Assembly: GCA_937901435.1 (NCBI GenBank) | Contig: CALGTJ010000387.1 | Location: forward strand, 1 to 7,001 | Direction: 5' to 3' | DNA length: 7,001 nucleotides | Source of the DNA: an uncultured Rhodobacter sp. | Lineage (GTDB): Bacteria > Pseudomonadota > Alphaproteobacteria > Rhodobacterales > Rhodobacteraceae | Shown here: in pieces, positions 1 through 6,430 of the stretch | How the letters are laid out: every line of letters starts with the position of its first letter | Position numbering within the stretch: position 1 is the stretch's first letter | The notes under the pieces: generated by a model | Seen by the model: only the letters and a program-made list of their open reading frames with translations | The model's database searches: none | Told to the model about the DNA's origin: nothing | Program-made: the position numbers and the translations under genes

Positions 1-808
1 CGTTGAAGCCTCCGATCACAGCTGCAATGATCACCATGGACAGCGCCGCCATCAGACATTGATTTACACCGACCATGATTTGCAGGCTGGCAGAGGGGAT
101 TTCCACCAGAAACAACTGCTGCAAACGGGTGCCACCCGACATTATGGCAGCCTCTTTGATGTCGGGTTCGACCCGTTCCAGCCCAAGGATCACGTTGCGC
201 GCCATGGGCGGGGCCGCATAGATCGCGCTGGCGATCAGGCCAACCACAGGGCCGAACCCAAAGAGCAGCAACAGCGGCGTAAGATAGGCAAAGGTCGGGA
301 CGGTCTGCATGACATCAAGGACGGCCTGCACGGCAGATTTCACACGCAGAATTTCATTGGCAAGGATGCCGATCCCCCCGCCGAGGGTCAGCGCCAAAGG
401 TACTGAAACGGCGACAAGCGCAAGCGTGTTCATGCTTTCCAGCCAATAGCCGGAGGCAAGGGCAAACCCAAGGCCCGCCGCGCCAAGGGTCGCCATTGGC
501 AGACCGCCGATGGCCCAGCCAATCGCGGTGGTCACGCCGATGATGATGGGCCAAGGCGTTTCTGTCAGCAAGGAATTGGCCCAGTCCATTGGGTATTCAA
601 GCATTGCGGAAAACAGGCGCGCGCCGGGTTTCATCCAGCCAAAGACGGACTCTAACCCGTCACCAATCCATTGTGTCGCGGGCAGAGTCCAGGCGGCGGG
701 CCATTTGGTCAGCCAGGGCGCGACAGGTTCCAGAGCCAAGCAGAGCGCGCCGACCAACAGGCTGATCAGCGCGGCACGCAGGCCGACGGATTTGAACAGC
801 CCGCTCAT
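1..808 (-). CDS. proW: ProW-type quaternary-amine ABC transporter permease (partial, 3' end outside window)
   Basis: Inner-membrane permease of a glycine betaine/choline/proline-type importer. It would form the channel that couples to the ATPase encoded just upstream. Reading the minus strand from the ATG at 808 gives 269 residues with no stop before the window edge, so the C-terminus is missing. Hydrophobic segments lie near residues 11-30, 86-120, 127-150, 172-200 and 245-267. The permease cytoplasmic loop (EAA motif) is clear at about 219-240, starting EAAIMSGG and ending in IPSAS. The stretch DVMQTVPTFAYLTPLLLLFGFG (from about 165) is typical of ProW/ChoW/OpuAB proteins. A strong Shine-Dalgarno GGAGGGG (812-818) sits 3 nt before the ATG and fixes the start. 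Some relatives carry two fused permease halves, and the truncation hides which form this is. The family is firm; the substrate is not shown by sequence. Confidence 0.88.
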   Translation of the reverse strand, partial: MSGLFKSVGLRAALISLLVGALCLALEPVAPWLTKWPAAWTLPATQWIGDGLESVFGWMKPGARLFSAMLEYPMDWANSLLTETPWPIIIGVTTAIGWAIGGLPMATLGAAGLGFALASGYWLESMNTLALVAVSVPLALTLGGGIGILANEILRVKSAVQAVLDVMQTVPTFAYLTPLLLLFGFGPVVGLIASAIYAAPPMARNVILGLERVEPDIKEAAIMSGGTRLQQLFLVEIPSASLQIMVGVNQCLMAALSMVIIAAVIGGFN

Positions 809-827
809 CCACCCCTCCGGGCGTCTT

Positions 828-855
828 CGCCTGCGAGGCGCTCCCGCACGGGAGC
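828..855 (-). repeat. Two adjacent stem-loops between ATPase and permease genes
   Basis: Two perfect inverted repeats abut in the 61-nt ATPase-permease gap. One has arms GCTCCC/GGGAGC with a 4-nt loop (840-855). The other has arms CGCCT/AGGCG with a 3-nt loop (828-840). They share base 840, so both cannot fully form at once. No T-run follows on the minus strand, so this is unlikely to be an intrinsic terminator. A role in mRNA stability, or in setting permease against ATPase expression, is only an inference. Confidence 0.4.
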
Positions 856-869
856 AAGGAGCCGCTGGA

Positions 870-1910
870 TCATGTGTCTTCCGCCTGCAAGGCAGCGGCC
901 AGATCCTGCGGGCGCACCATACCGACCACTTTGCCAGAGGCATCGTGCACAGGCACCGGTTCATAAAGCGACATGCAGGACGCCAGCGCCATTTCAAGGG
1001 TCATATCGGTGCGCAGTCCGGGATCATCGACCGCCGCTGTGATCTCTGACGACATGACCGAGGCGACCCGCGCATGGCGGCCCTTGGCCACATCCTTGGA
1101 AAACTCGCGTACATACTCATCGACCGGGTTCAGCACGATCTCTGTGGGTGTGCCGATCTGCACGATCACCCCGTCGCGCATGATCGCGATCCGATCAGCC
1201 AGTTTCAGGGCCTCGGCGATATCATGGGTGATAAAGACAATCGTTGTGTTCAGCCGCTTGCGAATATCGAGGAATTCATCCTGCAATTGCCGCCGGATCA
1301 GCGGGTCGAGCGCGGAAAACGGCTCGTCCAGAAACCAGACAGAACAATCCCCCGCCAAAGAGCGCGCAATGCCGACGCGCTGACGCTGACCGCCGCTCAA
1401 TTCGCGGGGATAGGCAGCCTCGCGCCCTTCAAGCCCCACCATATCAATGATGGGCCGGGCTTTTTCATAGCGGGCCTTGCGGTTCATCCCGCCGACTTTC
1501 AACGGAAAGGCCACGTTGTCCAGAACGGTCATATGGGGAAACAGGCCAAAGTGCTGAAACACCATACCCATCCGGGTGCGGCGCATCTCTGTCATACGGG
1601 CTTTTGAGGCGGCGAGGATATCCTCGCCTTCGATCTGCACCTTGCCTGCTGTCGGCTCGACCAGACGCGAAATACCCCGGATCAGGGTGGACTTGCCCGA
1701 ACCGGACAGGCCCATGATCACAAACAACTCGCCGGGCGTCACATCAAAGGTCGCGTCGCGCACGGCAGGGATCAGCCCCTCGTCGATCAGTCGCCCCGCG
1801 ATGTCATCACGGGTCCCGCCCTCTGCCTTTGCAGCCGCAAGAGCAGAAGACGCCGAAGCGCCGAAGACCTGCCAGAGGCCTTCGACGGAAATCGCGGGGC
1901 GGTCGGTCAC
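870..1910 (-). CDS. proV: Quaternary-amine (ProV/OpuAA-type) ABC transporter ATP-binding protein
   Basis: Cytoplasmic ATPase that drives the importer encoded around it; 346 residues, near full length for ProV/OpuAA proteins. Visible motifs in order are Walker A GLSGSGKST at 67-75, Q-loop Gln119 in VFQHFGLFPH, ABC signature LSGGQ at 171-175, Walker B VWFLDEP at 191-197 (Asp195, Glu196), D-loop SALD at 199-202, and the switch His229 in FITHD. The N-terminal extension before the P-loop (about 1-50) is usual for this subfamily. Residues from about 280 form one CBS-like segment ending VRPQDLAAAL; in OpuA-type importers CBS modules sense ionic strength or nucleotides. The start is a GTG at 1910, only 8 nt after the binding-protein stop, with a weak ribosome site, suggesting translational coupling. 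The subfamily is firm. The transported molecule is inferred from the betC neighbour. Confidence 0.93.
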   Translation of the reverse strand: MTDRPAISVEGLWQVFGASASSALAAAKAEGGTRDDIAGRLIDEGLIPAVRDATFDVTPGELFVIMGLSGSGKSTLIRGISRLVEPTAGKVQIEGEDILAASKARMTEMRRTRMGMVFQHFGLFPHMTVLDNVAFPLKVGGMNRKARYEKARPIIDMVGLEGREAAYPRELSGGQRQRVGIARSLAGDCSVWFLDEPFSALDPLIRRQLQDEFLDIRKRLNTTIVFITHDIAEALKLADRIAIMRDGVIVQIGTPTEIVLNPVDEYVREFSKDVAKGRHARVASVMSSEITAAVDDPGLRTDMTLEMALASCMSLYEPVPVHDASGKVVGMVRPQDLAAALQAEDT

Positions 1911-1918
1911 GTGTCGGC

Positions 1919-2869
1919 TCAGTTCACGGCTGCGTCGACCACAGGCTTCCAGGCGCCCTCATTGGCCGCCATCCACTCTGCCACAACCGCTTCAACACTG
2001 CCGCCATCGACGTCAATCGCGCCCATCATCGGCTGCTGGGCATCGACGCTGCGGGTGTAGTTGCTCAGGATCTCGTAGGCGGCGGGCCATTTGTCTTCCA
2101 TGCCGACCCATGCGCCTTTGAAGATGCGGGTCGGGGCAAAGTCACAATCGTTGACCGCGTTGGGGTTCGGCCCCCAGGCCGGATCGTTAAAGCAGGCCTC
2201 TTCGCCTACAGGCAGGTCCACAAATTTGACATCATAGGCGGACATCGCCCAATGCGGCTGCCAGAAGGTGATCAGCAAGGGCGATTTGCGTTCGGTAGCA
2301 GAGCGCAACTCTGTGATCAGCGCGCCCTCGGACCCTGCAGGCACCGCTTTGAATGGCAGATCGAGGCCGGTCATGCGGTCTGCGCCGGGCGTGCCCCAAT
2401 CTGCGGGATAATCCACCAGACGGCCGTTGGGAATGGTTTCAGCCGAGGCAAAAGCCATCGAACAGGCCTTCAACGCTTCCCAGGCTGGCAGGCCGGGGCA
2501 AAGATCAGCCACATGGGCGGGATAGGCGATGCCCTCTTTGGCGGCCAGACCAAGGTCACCCAGCTCCACGATCCCACCTTCCGTCACCTTCTTGGCATAG
2601 TCATCGGACACGTTCGACGACCAAATCTCGACAGCCGCATGCAATTCGCCGTCTGCCATCGCCTGATACATGTTCATGTACCCTGCGGTGACGTATTCAA
2701 CCTGATAGCCTGCGGCCTTCAGCATCTCGCCTGCAACATGAGTCGTGATGTGCTGGCCCGTCCATTCGTTGATCGCCAATTTGATCGGTTCGTTCACGGC
2801 CCCCATCTCGGCGGCGAAAGCGCCGGACCCAAGAACGGCGACCAGTGCGGCAATACTCAATGTCTTCAT
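1919..2869 (-). CDS. Periplasmic glycine betaine/choline-type substrate-binding protein (OpuAC family)
   Basis: First gene of the importer operon; a 316-residue secreted receptor that delivers a quaternary amine to the permease. An N-terminal signal peptide is evident: Lys2, a hydrophobic core to about residue 18, and an AFA-A cleavage region near 19-21. There is no lipobox cysteine, so the protein should be soluble in the periplasm. Tryptophans that could build the aromatic cation-binding cage include Trp36 (INEWTGQH), Trp83 (EIWSS), Trp203 and Trp207 (TFWQPHWAMS). The C-terminal part (AQQPMMGAID onward) resembles ProX. It does not closely resemble Sinorhizobium ChoX as I remember it, so the ligand may differ. 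Four cysteines (124, 136, 226, 242) in an exported protein suggest two disulfides. The ATG at 2869 has a good Shine-Dalgarno, GGGAGA (2876-2881), 6 nt away. The palindrome at 2894-2909 probably controls it. Confidence 0.92.
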   Translation of the reverse strand: MKTLSIAALVAVLGSGAFAAEMGAVNEPIKLAINEWTGQHITTHVAGEMLKAAGYQVEYVTAGYMNMYQAMADGELHAAVEIWSSNVSDDYAKKVTEGGIVELGDLGLAAKEGIAYPAHVADLCPGLPAWEALKACSMAFASAETIPNGRLVDYPADWGTPGADRMTGLDLPFKAVPAGSEGALITELRSATERKSPLLITFWQPHWAMSAYDVKFVDLPVGEEACFNDPAWGPNPNAVNDCDFAPTRIFKGAWVGMEDKWPAAYEILSNYTRSVDAQQPMMGAIDVDGGSVEAVVAEWMAANEGAWKPVVDAAVN

Positions 2870-2893
2870 TTATCATCTCCCTGACGGTTTTTT

Positions 2894-2909
2894 TTGACTG
2901 TCCAGTCAA
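2894..2909. promoter_or_regulatory. Probable TetR/BetI-type operator upstream of the transporter operon
   Basis: A perfect inverted repeat, TTGACTG-TC-CAGTCAA, has 7-bp arms and a 2-bp centre and lies 25-40 bp upstream of the binding-protein ATG. Size and symmetry fit a TetR-family dimer site. BetI, the choline-responsive TetR repressor, is the natural candidate because bet and choline-transport genes are its usual targets. A second, weaker repeat (AACGT-TG-ACGTT, 2912-2923) lies next to it. Identity of the regulator is inference; no betI gene is in the window. Confidence 0.6.
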
Positions 2910-2925
2910 CAAACGTTGACGTTGT

Positions 2926-2954
2926 ATTAGCTTAAACTTGCAGGATTACAGCAA
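2926..2954 (-). promoter_or_regulatory. Weak promoter candidate for the transporter operon
   Basis: On the minus strand a TTGCTG (2949-2954) and a GCTAAT (2926-2931) are separated by 17 bp. Both match the sigma-70 consensus only partly. If used, transcription would start near 2919 and the palindrome at 2894-2909 would lie just downstream, where a bound repressor could block elongation or initiation. Other spacings are possible. Confidence 0.25.
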
Positions 2955-3084
2955 AGTAGCAACATACGCTTTTGCATTGAAAAGGGTGAAACTATGTGCA
3001 TATGCCCTTCTGGCGGCGACATCGGGGCCGCGGACATCTGCCTTGAACGGGTCAGCTTGAAAAGGTCTGCAGCCATAACTTGCC

Positions 3085-3112
3085 AATTTCGACCGCTCTA
3101 CAAATTTCGACC
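3085..3112. repeat. Tandem 10-bp direct repeat with 18-bp period in the divergent intergenic region
   Basis: AATTTCGACC occurs at 3085-3094 and again, identically, at 3103-3112. A one-base-shorter version, AATTTGACC, occurs at 3265-3273, 39 bp before betC. The surrounding 442-bp gap (2870-3311) separates the divergent transporter operon and betC and contains no ORF I would support. The repeats could be regulator binding sites for betC, but spacing and sequence match no named regulator that I recognise. Confidence 0.4.
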
Positions 3113-3215
3113 AAAAGGCGCAACATACCCGACCGGGCCAAACGAGCCCTGCCATCATGCCAATTCGCACTTTAGCATGGATTTTGCCTGGTGAAGCGCG
3201 CATGCAAGCCCTGCA

Positions 3216-3301
3216 CCTGTCAGCCCCCCGGGAGCGTGAACATTTGGGCTTACCATTTGCCCGGAATTTGACCAGTATAGACACAACTTAAAGCTGACAG
3301 G
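3216..3301 (+). promoter_or_regulatory. Inverted repeat in the betC leader overlapping its ribosome-binding site
   Basis: CCTGTCAGC (3216-3224) is perfectly complementary to GCTGACAGG (3293-3301). The right arm contains most of the only Shine-Dalgarno-like sequence before betC, AGGA at 3299-3302, 9 nt upstream of the GTG start. If the transcript begins upstream of 3216, pairing would hide the ribosome site. The transcription start is unknown and no classical promoter is obvious just upstream, so the role is speculative. Confidence 0.3.
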
Positions 3302-3311
3302 ATCGTACTCT

Positions 3312-4844
3312 GTGACCCAAGCGCCCAATATCGTTCTTATCATGGCCGACCAACTGGCCCCCCATTTCACCGGCACCTATGGACACCCTTTGGTGCAGAC
3401 GCCCCATATGGATGCCCTCGCCGCGCAGGGAATGCGGTTTGACGGGGCCTATTGCAACTCTCCGCTTTGCGCGCCGTCTCGCGCGTCCTTTATGACCGGG
3501 CAGCAGATCAGCAGGATCGGCACCTATGACAATGCCGCCGAATTTCCTGCCAGCATCCCGACCTTTGCCCACTACCTGCGCCAGATGGGCTATCACACTT
3601 CGCTGTCGGGCAAGATGCATTTTGTCGGGCCGGACCAGTTGCATGGCTTTGATCAGCGGCTGACGACAGACATCTATCCCTCGGACCACGCATGGACCCC
3701 GGATTGGGAGTTCCCCGATGATCGCATCGACAAGTGGCATCACAATATGGACTCTGTAACAGAGGCCGGCCCTGCCGCCACCACGTTCCAGATCGAATAT
3801 GACGAAGAGACGGCCTTTCTCGCCCGCCGCCGGATTTTTGAACATGCGATGAACCCCATCGGGCCTTTCGCCATGGTGGTCAGCCTGATCCACCCGCATG
3901 ACCCCTATGTGCCGCGGCCAGAATTCTGGGATCTTTACGATCACGCCAGCATCGACCTGCCCCAAACCGGCCCTGCGGACGATCCCCACACCCTGCGTCT
4001 GCGCCACGGAATAGAGGCGGATGTGGTCGTCCCGTCCGAGGACGAGATCCGCAATGCGCGCCGTGGTTATTACGCAAACACCAGCTATTTCGATAGCAAG
4101 GTGGGCGAGGTTGTGAAGGCCCTGAAAGAGGCGGGTCTGTACAACGATACCATCGTCATCGTCACCTCGGATCATGGCGACATGCTGGGCGAGCGCGGGC
4201 TGTGGTATAAGATGGGGTTTTTCGAGCATTCTGCCCGTGTGGCGTTGATCATGGCGGGGCCGGGGATTTCGCAGGGCAGCTGTGATGCGCCCGTGTCGCT
4301 GGTCGATCTGGCACCAACCTTTCTCGATATCGCAAGTGTGGGCGGCCGGGCGATCCCGGAACTCGGAATGCCGATGACGGGCAAATCCCTGATGGCGCTT
4401 GCCGTCGGTGTAGAGGATGAAAGCCGCGTCGTGCATGCAGAATATTGCGCCGAATGTACCAGTCACCCGATCTTTATGATCCGGCGGGGCGATTTCAAAT
4501 ACATCGAATGTGCGGCGGATCCTGTTCAGCTTTACGATCTGTATAGCGACCCGTTCGAACGCGAGAACCTGGCCGAAGATCCGGCCCATGCCGTGCGACT
4601 CGATAGCTTTCGCGCCGAGGCCGCAGAGCTTTGGGAGGGCGAGGCGATCTATGGGGCCGTTCTTTCTAGCCAGCGGCAACGCCGCGCGGTTCACGCAGGG
4701 ATGCAGGCGGGCACGCGGGTCGATTGGGATTATACCCCCCCGCGCGATGCCAGTCAGGAATTCGTGCGCAACCACATGGATTGGACAGAGGCAGCATCAA
4801 AGATGCGCTTTCCGCCGCAAGCTGGGGTGAAGGTCAGAAGTTGA
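3312..4844 (+). CDS. betC: Choline-sulfatase
   Basis: Hydrolyses choline-O-sulfate to choline and sulfate, feeding glycine betaine synthesis and supplying sulfur. The protein has 510 residues, normal for BetC, and no signal peptide, so it should be cytoplasmic and needs its substrate imported. The type I sulfatase signature is CAPSR at 53-57; Cys53 is the residue converted to formylglycine. Other expected active-site elements are MADQ (Asp13, Gln14), SGKMHFVG (Lys101, His103), IHPHDPY (His194, His196), TSDHGD (Asp287, His288) and YKMGFFEHS (Lys300). The C-terminal tail (from about 450, including RNHMDWTEAASKMRFPP) is the extension typical of choline-sulfatases and absent from many other sulfatases. 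Translation begins at a GTG at 3312 with AGGA 9 nt upstream; the start agrees with the usual N-terminus, PNIVLIMADQ. It is divergent from the transporter operon, and both may answer to the same regulator. Confidence 0.93.
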   Translation: MTQAPNIVLIMADQLAPHFTGTYGHPLVQTPHMDALAAQGMRFDGAYCNSPLCAPSRASFMTGQQISRIGTYDNAAEFPASIPTFAHYLRQMGYHTSLSGKMHFVGPDQLHGFDQRLTTDIYPSDHAWTPDWEFPDDRIDKWHHNMDSVTEAGPAATTFQIEYDEETAFLARRRIFEHAMNPIGPFAMVVSLIHPHDPYVPRPEFWDLYDHASIDLPQTGPADDPHTLRLRHGIEADVVVPSEDEIRNARRGYYANTSYFDSKVGEVVKALKEAGLYNDTIVIVTSDHGDMLGERGLWYKMGFFEHSARVALIMAGPGISQGSCDAPVSLVDLAPTFLDIASVGGRAIPELGMPMTGKSLMALAVGVEDESRVVHAEYCAECTSHPIFMIRRGDFKYIECAADPVQLYDLYSDPFERENLAEDPAHAVRLDSFRAEAAELWEGEAIYGAVLSSQRQRRAVHAGMQAGTRVDWDYTPPRDASQEFVRNHMDWTEAASKMRFPPQAGVKVRS

Positions 4845-4912
4845 CTGGTCTTCCGGATGGCGGGGACTGGGGCATCGGTCGGACCTTAGACCTCAGGCGG
4901 GCCCGCTCGGAC

Positions 4913-4926
4913 AGCCCTGACGGGCT
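4913..4926 (+). terminator. Weak hairpin downstream of betC
   Basis: AGCCC-TGAC-GGGCT forms a 5-bp stem with a 4-nt loop 69 nt after the betC stop. The following bases are TACTC, not a T-run, so intrinsic termination would be inefficient. It could instead be part of a larger fold using TCAGG (4893-4897) and CCTGA (4916-4920). Confidence 0.25.
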
Positions 4927-4967
4927 TACTCGCCATGCCAACACTCAGATCTTGGGATTTGGTGACT

Positions 4968-4983
4968 GCCTGCTTTTGCAGGC
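4968..4983. terminator. Short stem-loop, possible betC terminator
   Basis: GCCTGC-TTTT-GCAGGC is a perfect 6-bp stem with a TTTT loop. A short T-run (4990-4993) follows but is 6 nt away from the stem. This makes it a second, slightly better candidate for the 3' end of the betC transcript; not strong on its own. Confidence 0.3.
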
Positions 4984-5148
4984 GCAGCATTTTCATCCAT
5001 CGGCTGGATATGATGGGGTGATTCCGTATCCGATTGCATACAGGGTGCTGAAATTATCTATTTGATTTCAAAGCCAAACACCTAACATTCTGTCAATAAA
5101 CAAGAAACTGTGTAGAAATGCCGCGACACCTTGTCGTGAAAGTTTTCC

Positions 5149-5178
5149 TTGCATCAAAACCCCTTCGCGCAATATTAT
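5149..5178 (+). promoter_or_regulatory. Sigma-70-like promoter candidate for the PanE-like gene
   Basis: TTGCAT (5149-5154) and TATTAT (5173-5178) are separated by 18 bp, a good vegetative-type match in a locally AT-rich stretch. Transcription would start near 5185, about 22 nt before the ATG at 5207. This leader includes the ribosome site AGAGGG (5197-5202). Confidence 0.55.
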
Positions 5179-5206
5179 TACCGAAAGATAATTTCGAGAG
5201 GGCACC

Positions 5207-6259
5207 ATGAAGCGTAACATTCTTATCCTCGGAGCATCCTACGGGTCGCTTCTGGCCACAAAGCTAGCCATGGCGGGCCACAACGTCACGATGACATGCC
5301 GCAATGCAACAGCGGATCTGATCAACGAAAAGGGCACCGACGTACGGCTGAAACTGCGCGACGAGGACACGCACCGCTCGTTCCTGTCAGAGGATCTTGC
5401 TGGCGACATCCACGCGACGACACCGGACAAGGCCAACCCAAGAGACTTCGACATGATCGCTCTGGCCATGCAGGAACCACAGTATCGTGCCCCTGAAGTG
5501 TCCGCTTTGATGCGTCGTATCGCAGCGTCTGGCAAGCCGTGCCTCTCGATCATGAACATGCCGCCGCTGCCATTTCTGGCCCGCATTCCGGGCGTGAACG
5601 CGGCTCAACTGCGCTCGGCGTTCTCATGCCCTGAGGTCTGGGAGGGGTTCGAGCCCGGCCTTATGTCGCTGTGCTCGCCGGATCCACAGGCTTTCCGCCC
5701 GCCCGAAGAAGAGGCCAATGTTCTGCATGTCGGTTTGCCAACAAACTTTAAGGCGGCCGAATTTGCCGACCCTGCCCACACTGAAATGTTGCAACAGCTT
5801 GCCAATGATATCGAAGCCGTGCGTGTCGATGGCAAGGATGTGCCCGTCAAGCTGCGCGTCCATGACTCGCTGTTCACGCCGCTTGCCAAATGGTCGATGC
5901 TGCTGACCGGCAACTATCGCTGCATCACAGAGGCAGACCCCCAGTCGATCCGTGACGCTGTACATGGCGACCCGGAACTGTCGCTAAGTGTCTATGCCTG
6001 GGTCGATAGTCTGGCCCAGAAGCTGGGCGCAGCGCCACAAGATCAGGTGCCGTTCGAAAAATATGCACGCGCGGCGTCATCCTTGCTAAAGCCGTCCTCT
6101 GCCGCCCGCGCAATTGCCGCCGGGTCCACGAATATCGAACGTGTAGATCGCTTGGTCCAAGCGCTTGCTGCCAGCCAGGACATGCATCACCCAGAGGTTG
6201 ACCGGATCGTGGATCTGGTGGATCACCGTCTGTCAACGCAGGTGACCCAAGCGGCCTGA
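5207..6259 (+). CDS. Ketopantoate reductase-like (PanE/ApbA fold) NAD(P)-dependent oxidoreductase
   Basis: A 350-residue protein with the two-domain layout of 2-dehydropantoate 2-reductases, but longer than the roughly 300 residues usual for PanE. The N-terminal Rossmann fold begins at residue 4 (NILILGASYGSLLA); its glycine motif reads G9-A-S-Y-G13 rather than the usual GxGxxG. Arg32 (MTCRN) stands where PanE binds the NADPH 2'-phosphate, favouring NADP(H). In the helical C-terminal domain, Lys228 and Asn236 (AKWSMLLTGN) correspond by position to the catalytic Lys and substrate Asn of PanE. The segment SSLLKPSSAARAIAAGSTNIERVDRLV (291-317) matches the PanE C-terminal helix pattern. The start is an ATG with AGAGGG 4 nt upstream. 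It appears to be transcribed alone, with its own promoter and terminator, and has no visible tie to betC. The true substrate is unknown; pantoate synthesis is only one possibility. Confidence 0.75.
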   Translation: MKRNILILGASYGSLLATKLAMAGHNVTMTCRNATADLINEKGTDVRLKLRDEDTHRSFLSEDLAGDIHATTPDKANPRDFDMIALAMQEPQYRAPEVSALMRRIAASGKPCLSIMNMPPLPFLARIPGVNAAQLRSAFSCPEVWEGFEPGLMSLCSPDPQAFRPPEEEANVLHVGLPTNFKAAEFADPAHTEMLQQLANDIEAVRVDGKDVPVKLRVHDSLFTPLAKWSMLLTGNYRCITEADPQSIRDAVHGDPELSLSVYAWVDSLAQKLGAAPQDQVPFEKYARAASSLLKPSSAARAIAAGSTNIERVDRLVQALAASQDMHHPEVDRIVDLVDHRLSTQVTQAA

Positions 6260-6283
6260 AAGTCGTGGCAACGACCCTAGCGA

Positions 6284-6318
6284 AAAGTGGCTCACCCTGA
6301 ACATGGGTGGGCCGTTTT
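6284..6318. terminator. Intrinsic terminator after the PanE-like gene
   Basis: GGCTCACCC (6289-6297) pairs with GGGTGGGCC (6305-6313), a 9-bp stem with one G-U pair and a 7-nt loop. It is preceded by AAAA (6283-6286) and followed by a TTTT run (6315-6318). The A- and T-tracts extend the stem, so it could stop transcription from both directions. It lies 24-60 nt after the stop codon at 6257-6259. Confidence 0.8.
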
Positions 6319-6430
6319 GCGTTCAAACGGGGTGCAAGGGGACGGATCTCAAAAGAGAACACGGCTTGCAGAGCGGTCGTTGTCGTTGCTCGGGCCAATG
6401 TTGATGCCGATGTCGGGGCCTCAGAACTCT

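Larger units (their letters stand above)
4845..5148. other. Intergenic region after betC, no supported gene
   Basis: No convincing gene lies between betC and the next promoter. It begins GC-rich and contains a 10-bp palindrome, GCGGGCCCGC (4897-4906), then becomes AT-rich after about 5040. A small inverted repeat, CGACA-CCT-TGTCG (5124-5136), lies about 12 bp upstream of the -35 candidate of the next gene and could be an operator, but it is short. Confidence 0.5.

Noticed and set aside
1829..2884. 351-codon open frame on the plus strand opposite the binding-protein gene
   Set aside because: Antisense to the OpuAC-family gene, which has a signal peptide, ribosome site and family motifs. The plus-strand product has no recognisable features.
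2946..3284. 112-codon minus-strand frame filling the divergent intergenic region
   Set aside because: Composition is odd for a protein (many Arg, Cys and Ala), no ribosome site was seen, and it covers the repeats and leader structures. It is better read as non-coding; a decayed gene cannot be excluded.
3268..3296. TTGACC (3268-3273) as a -35 box for betC
   Set aside because: No acceptable -10 box lies 16-18 bp downstream, so I did not call a promoter.
3288..4775. 495-codon open frame on the minus strand opposite betC
   Set aside because: It is the antisense shadow of a well-supported sulfatase gene in GC-rich DNA. Its product is rich in Arg, His and Gly with no recognisable domain, and BetC carries all family motifs on the other strand.
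4724..5065. 113-codon plus-strand frame overlapping the betC end and the following gap
   Set aside because: It overlaps betC in another frame, has no ribosome site, and its product has no recognisable domain.
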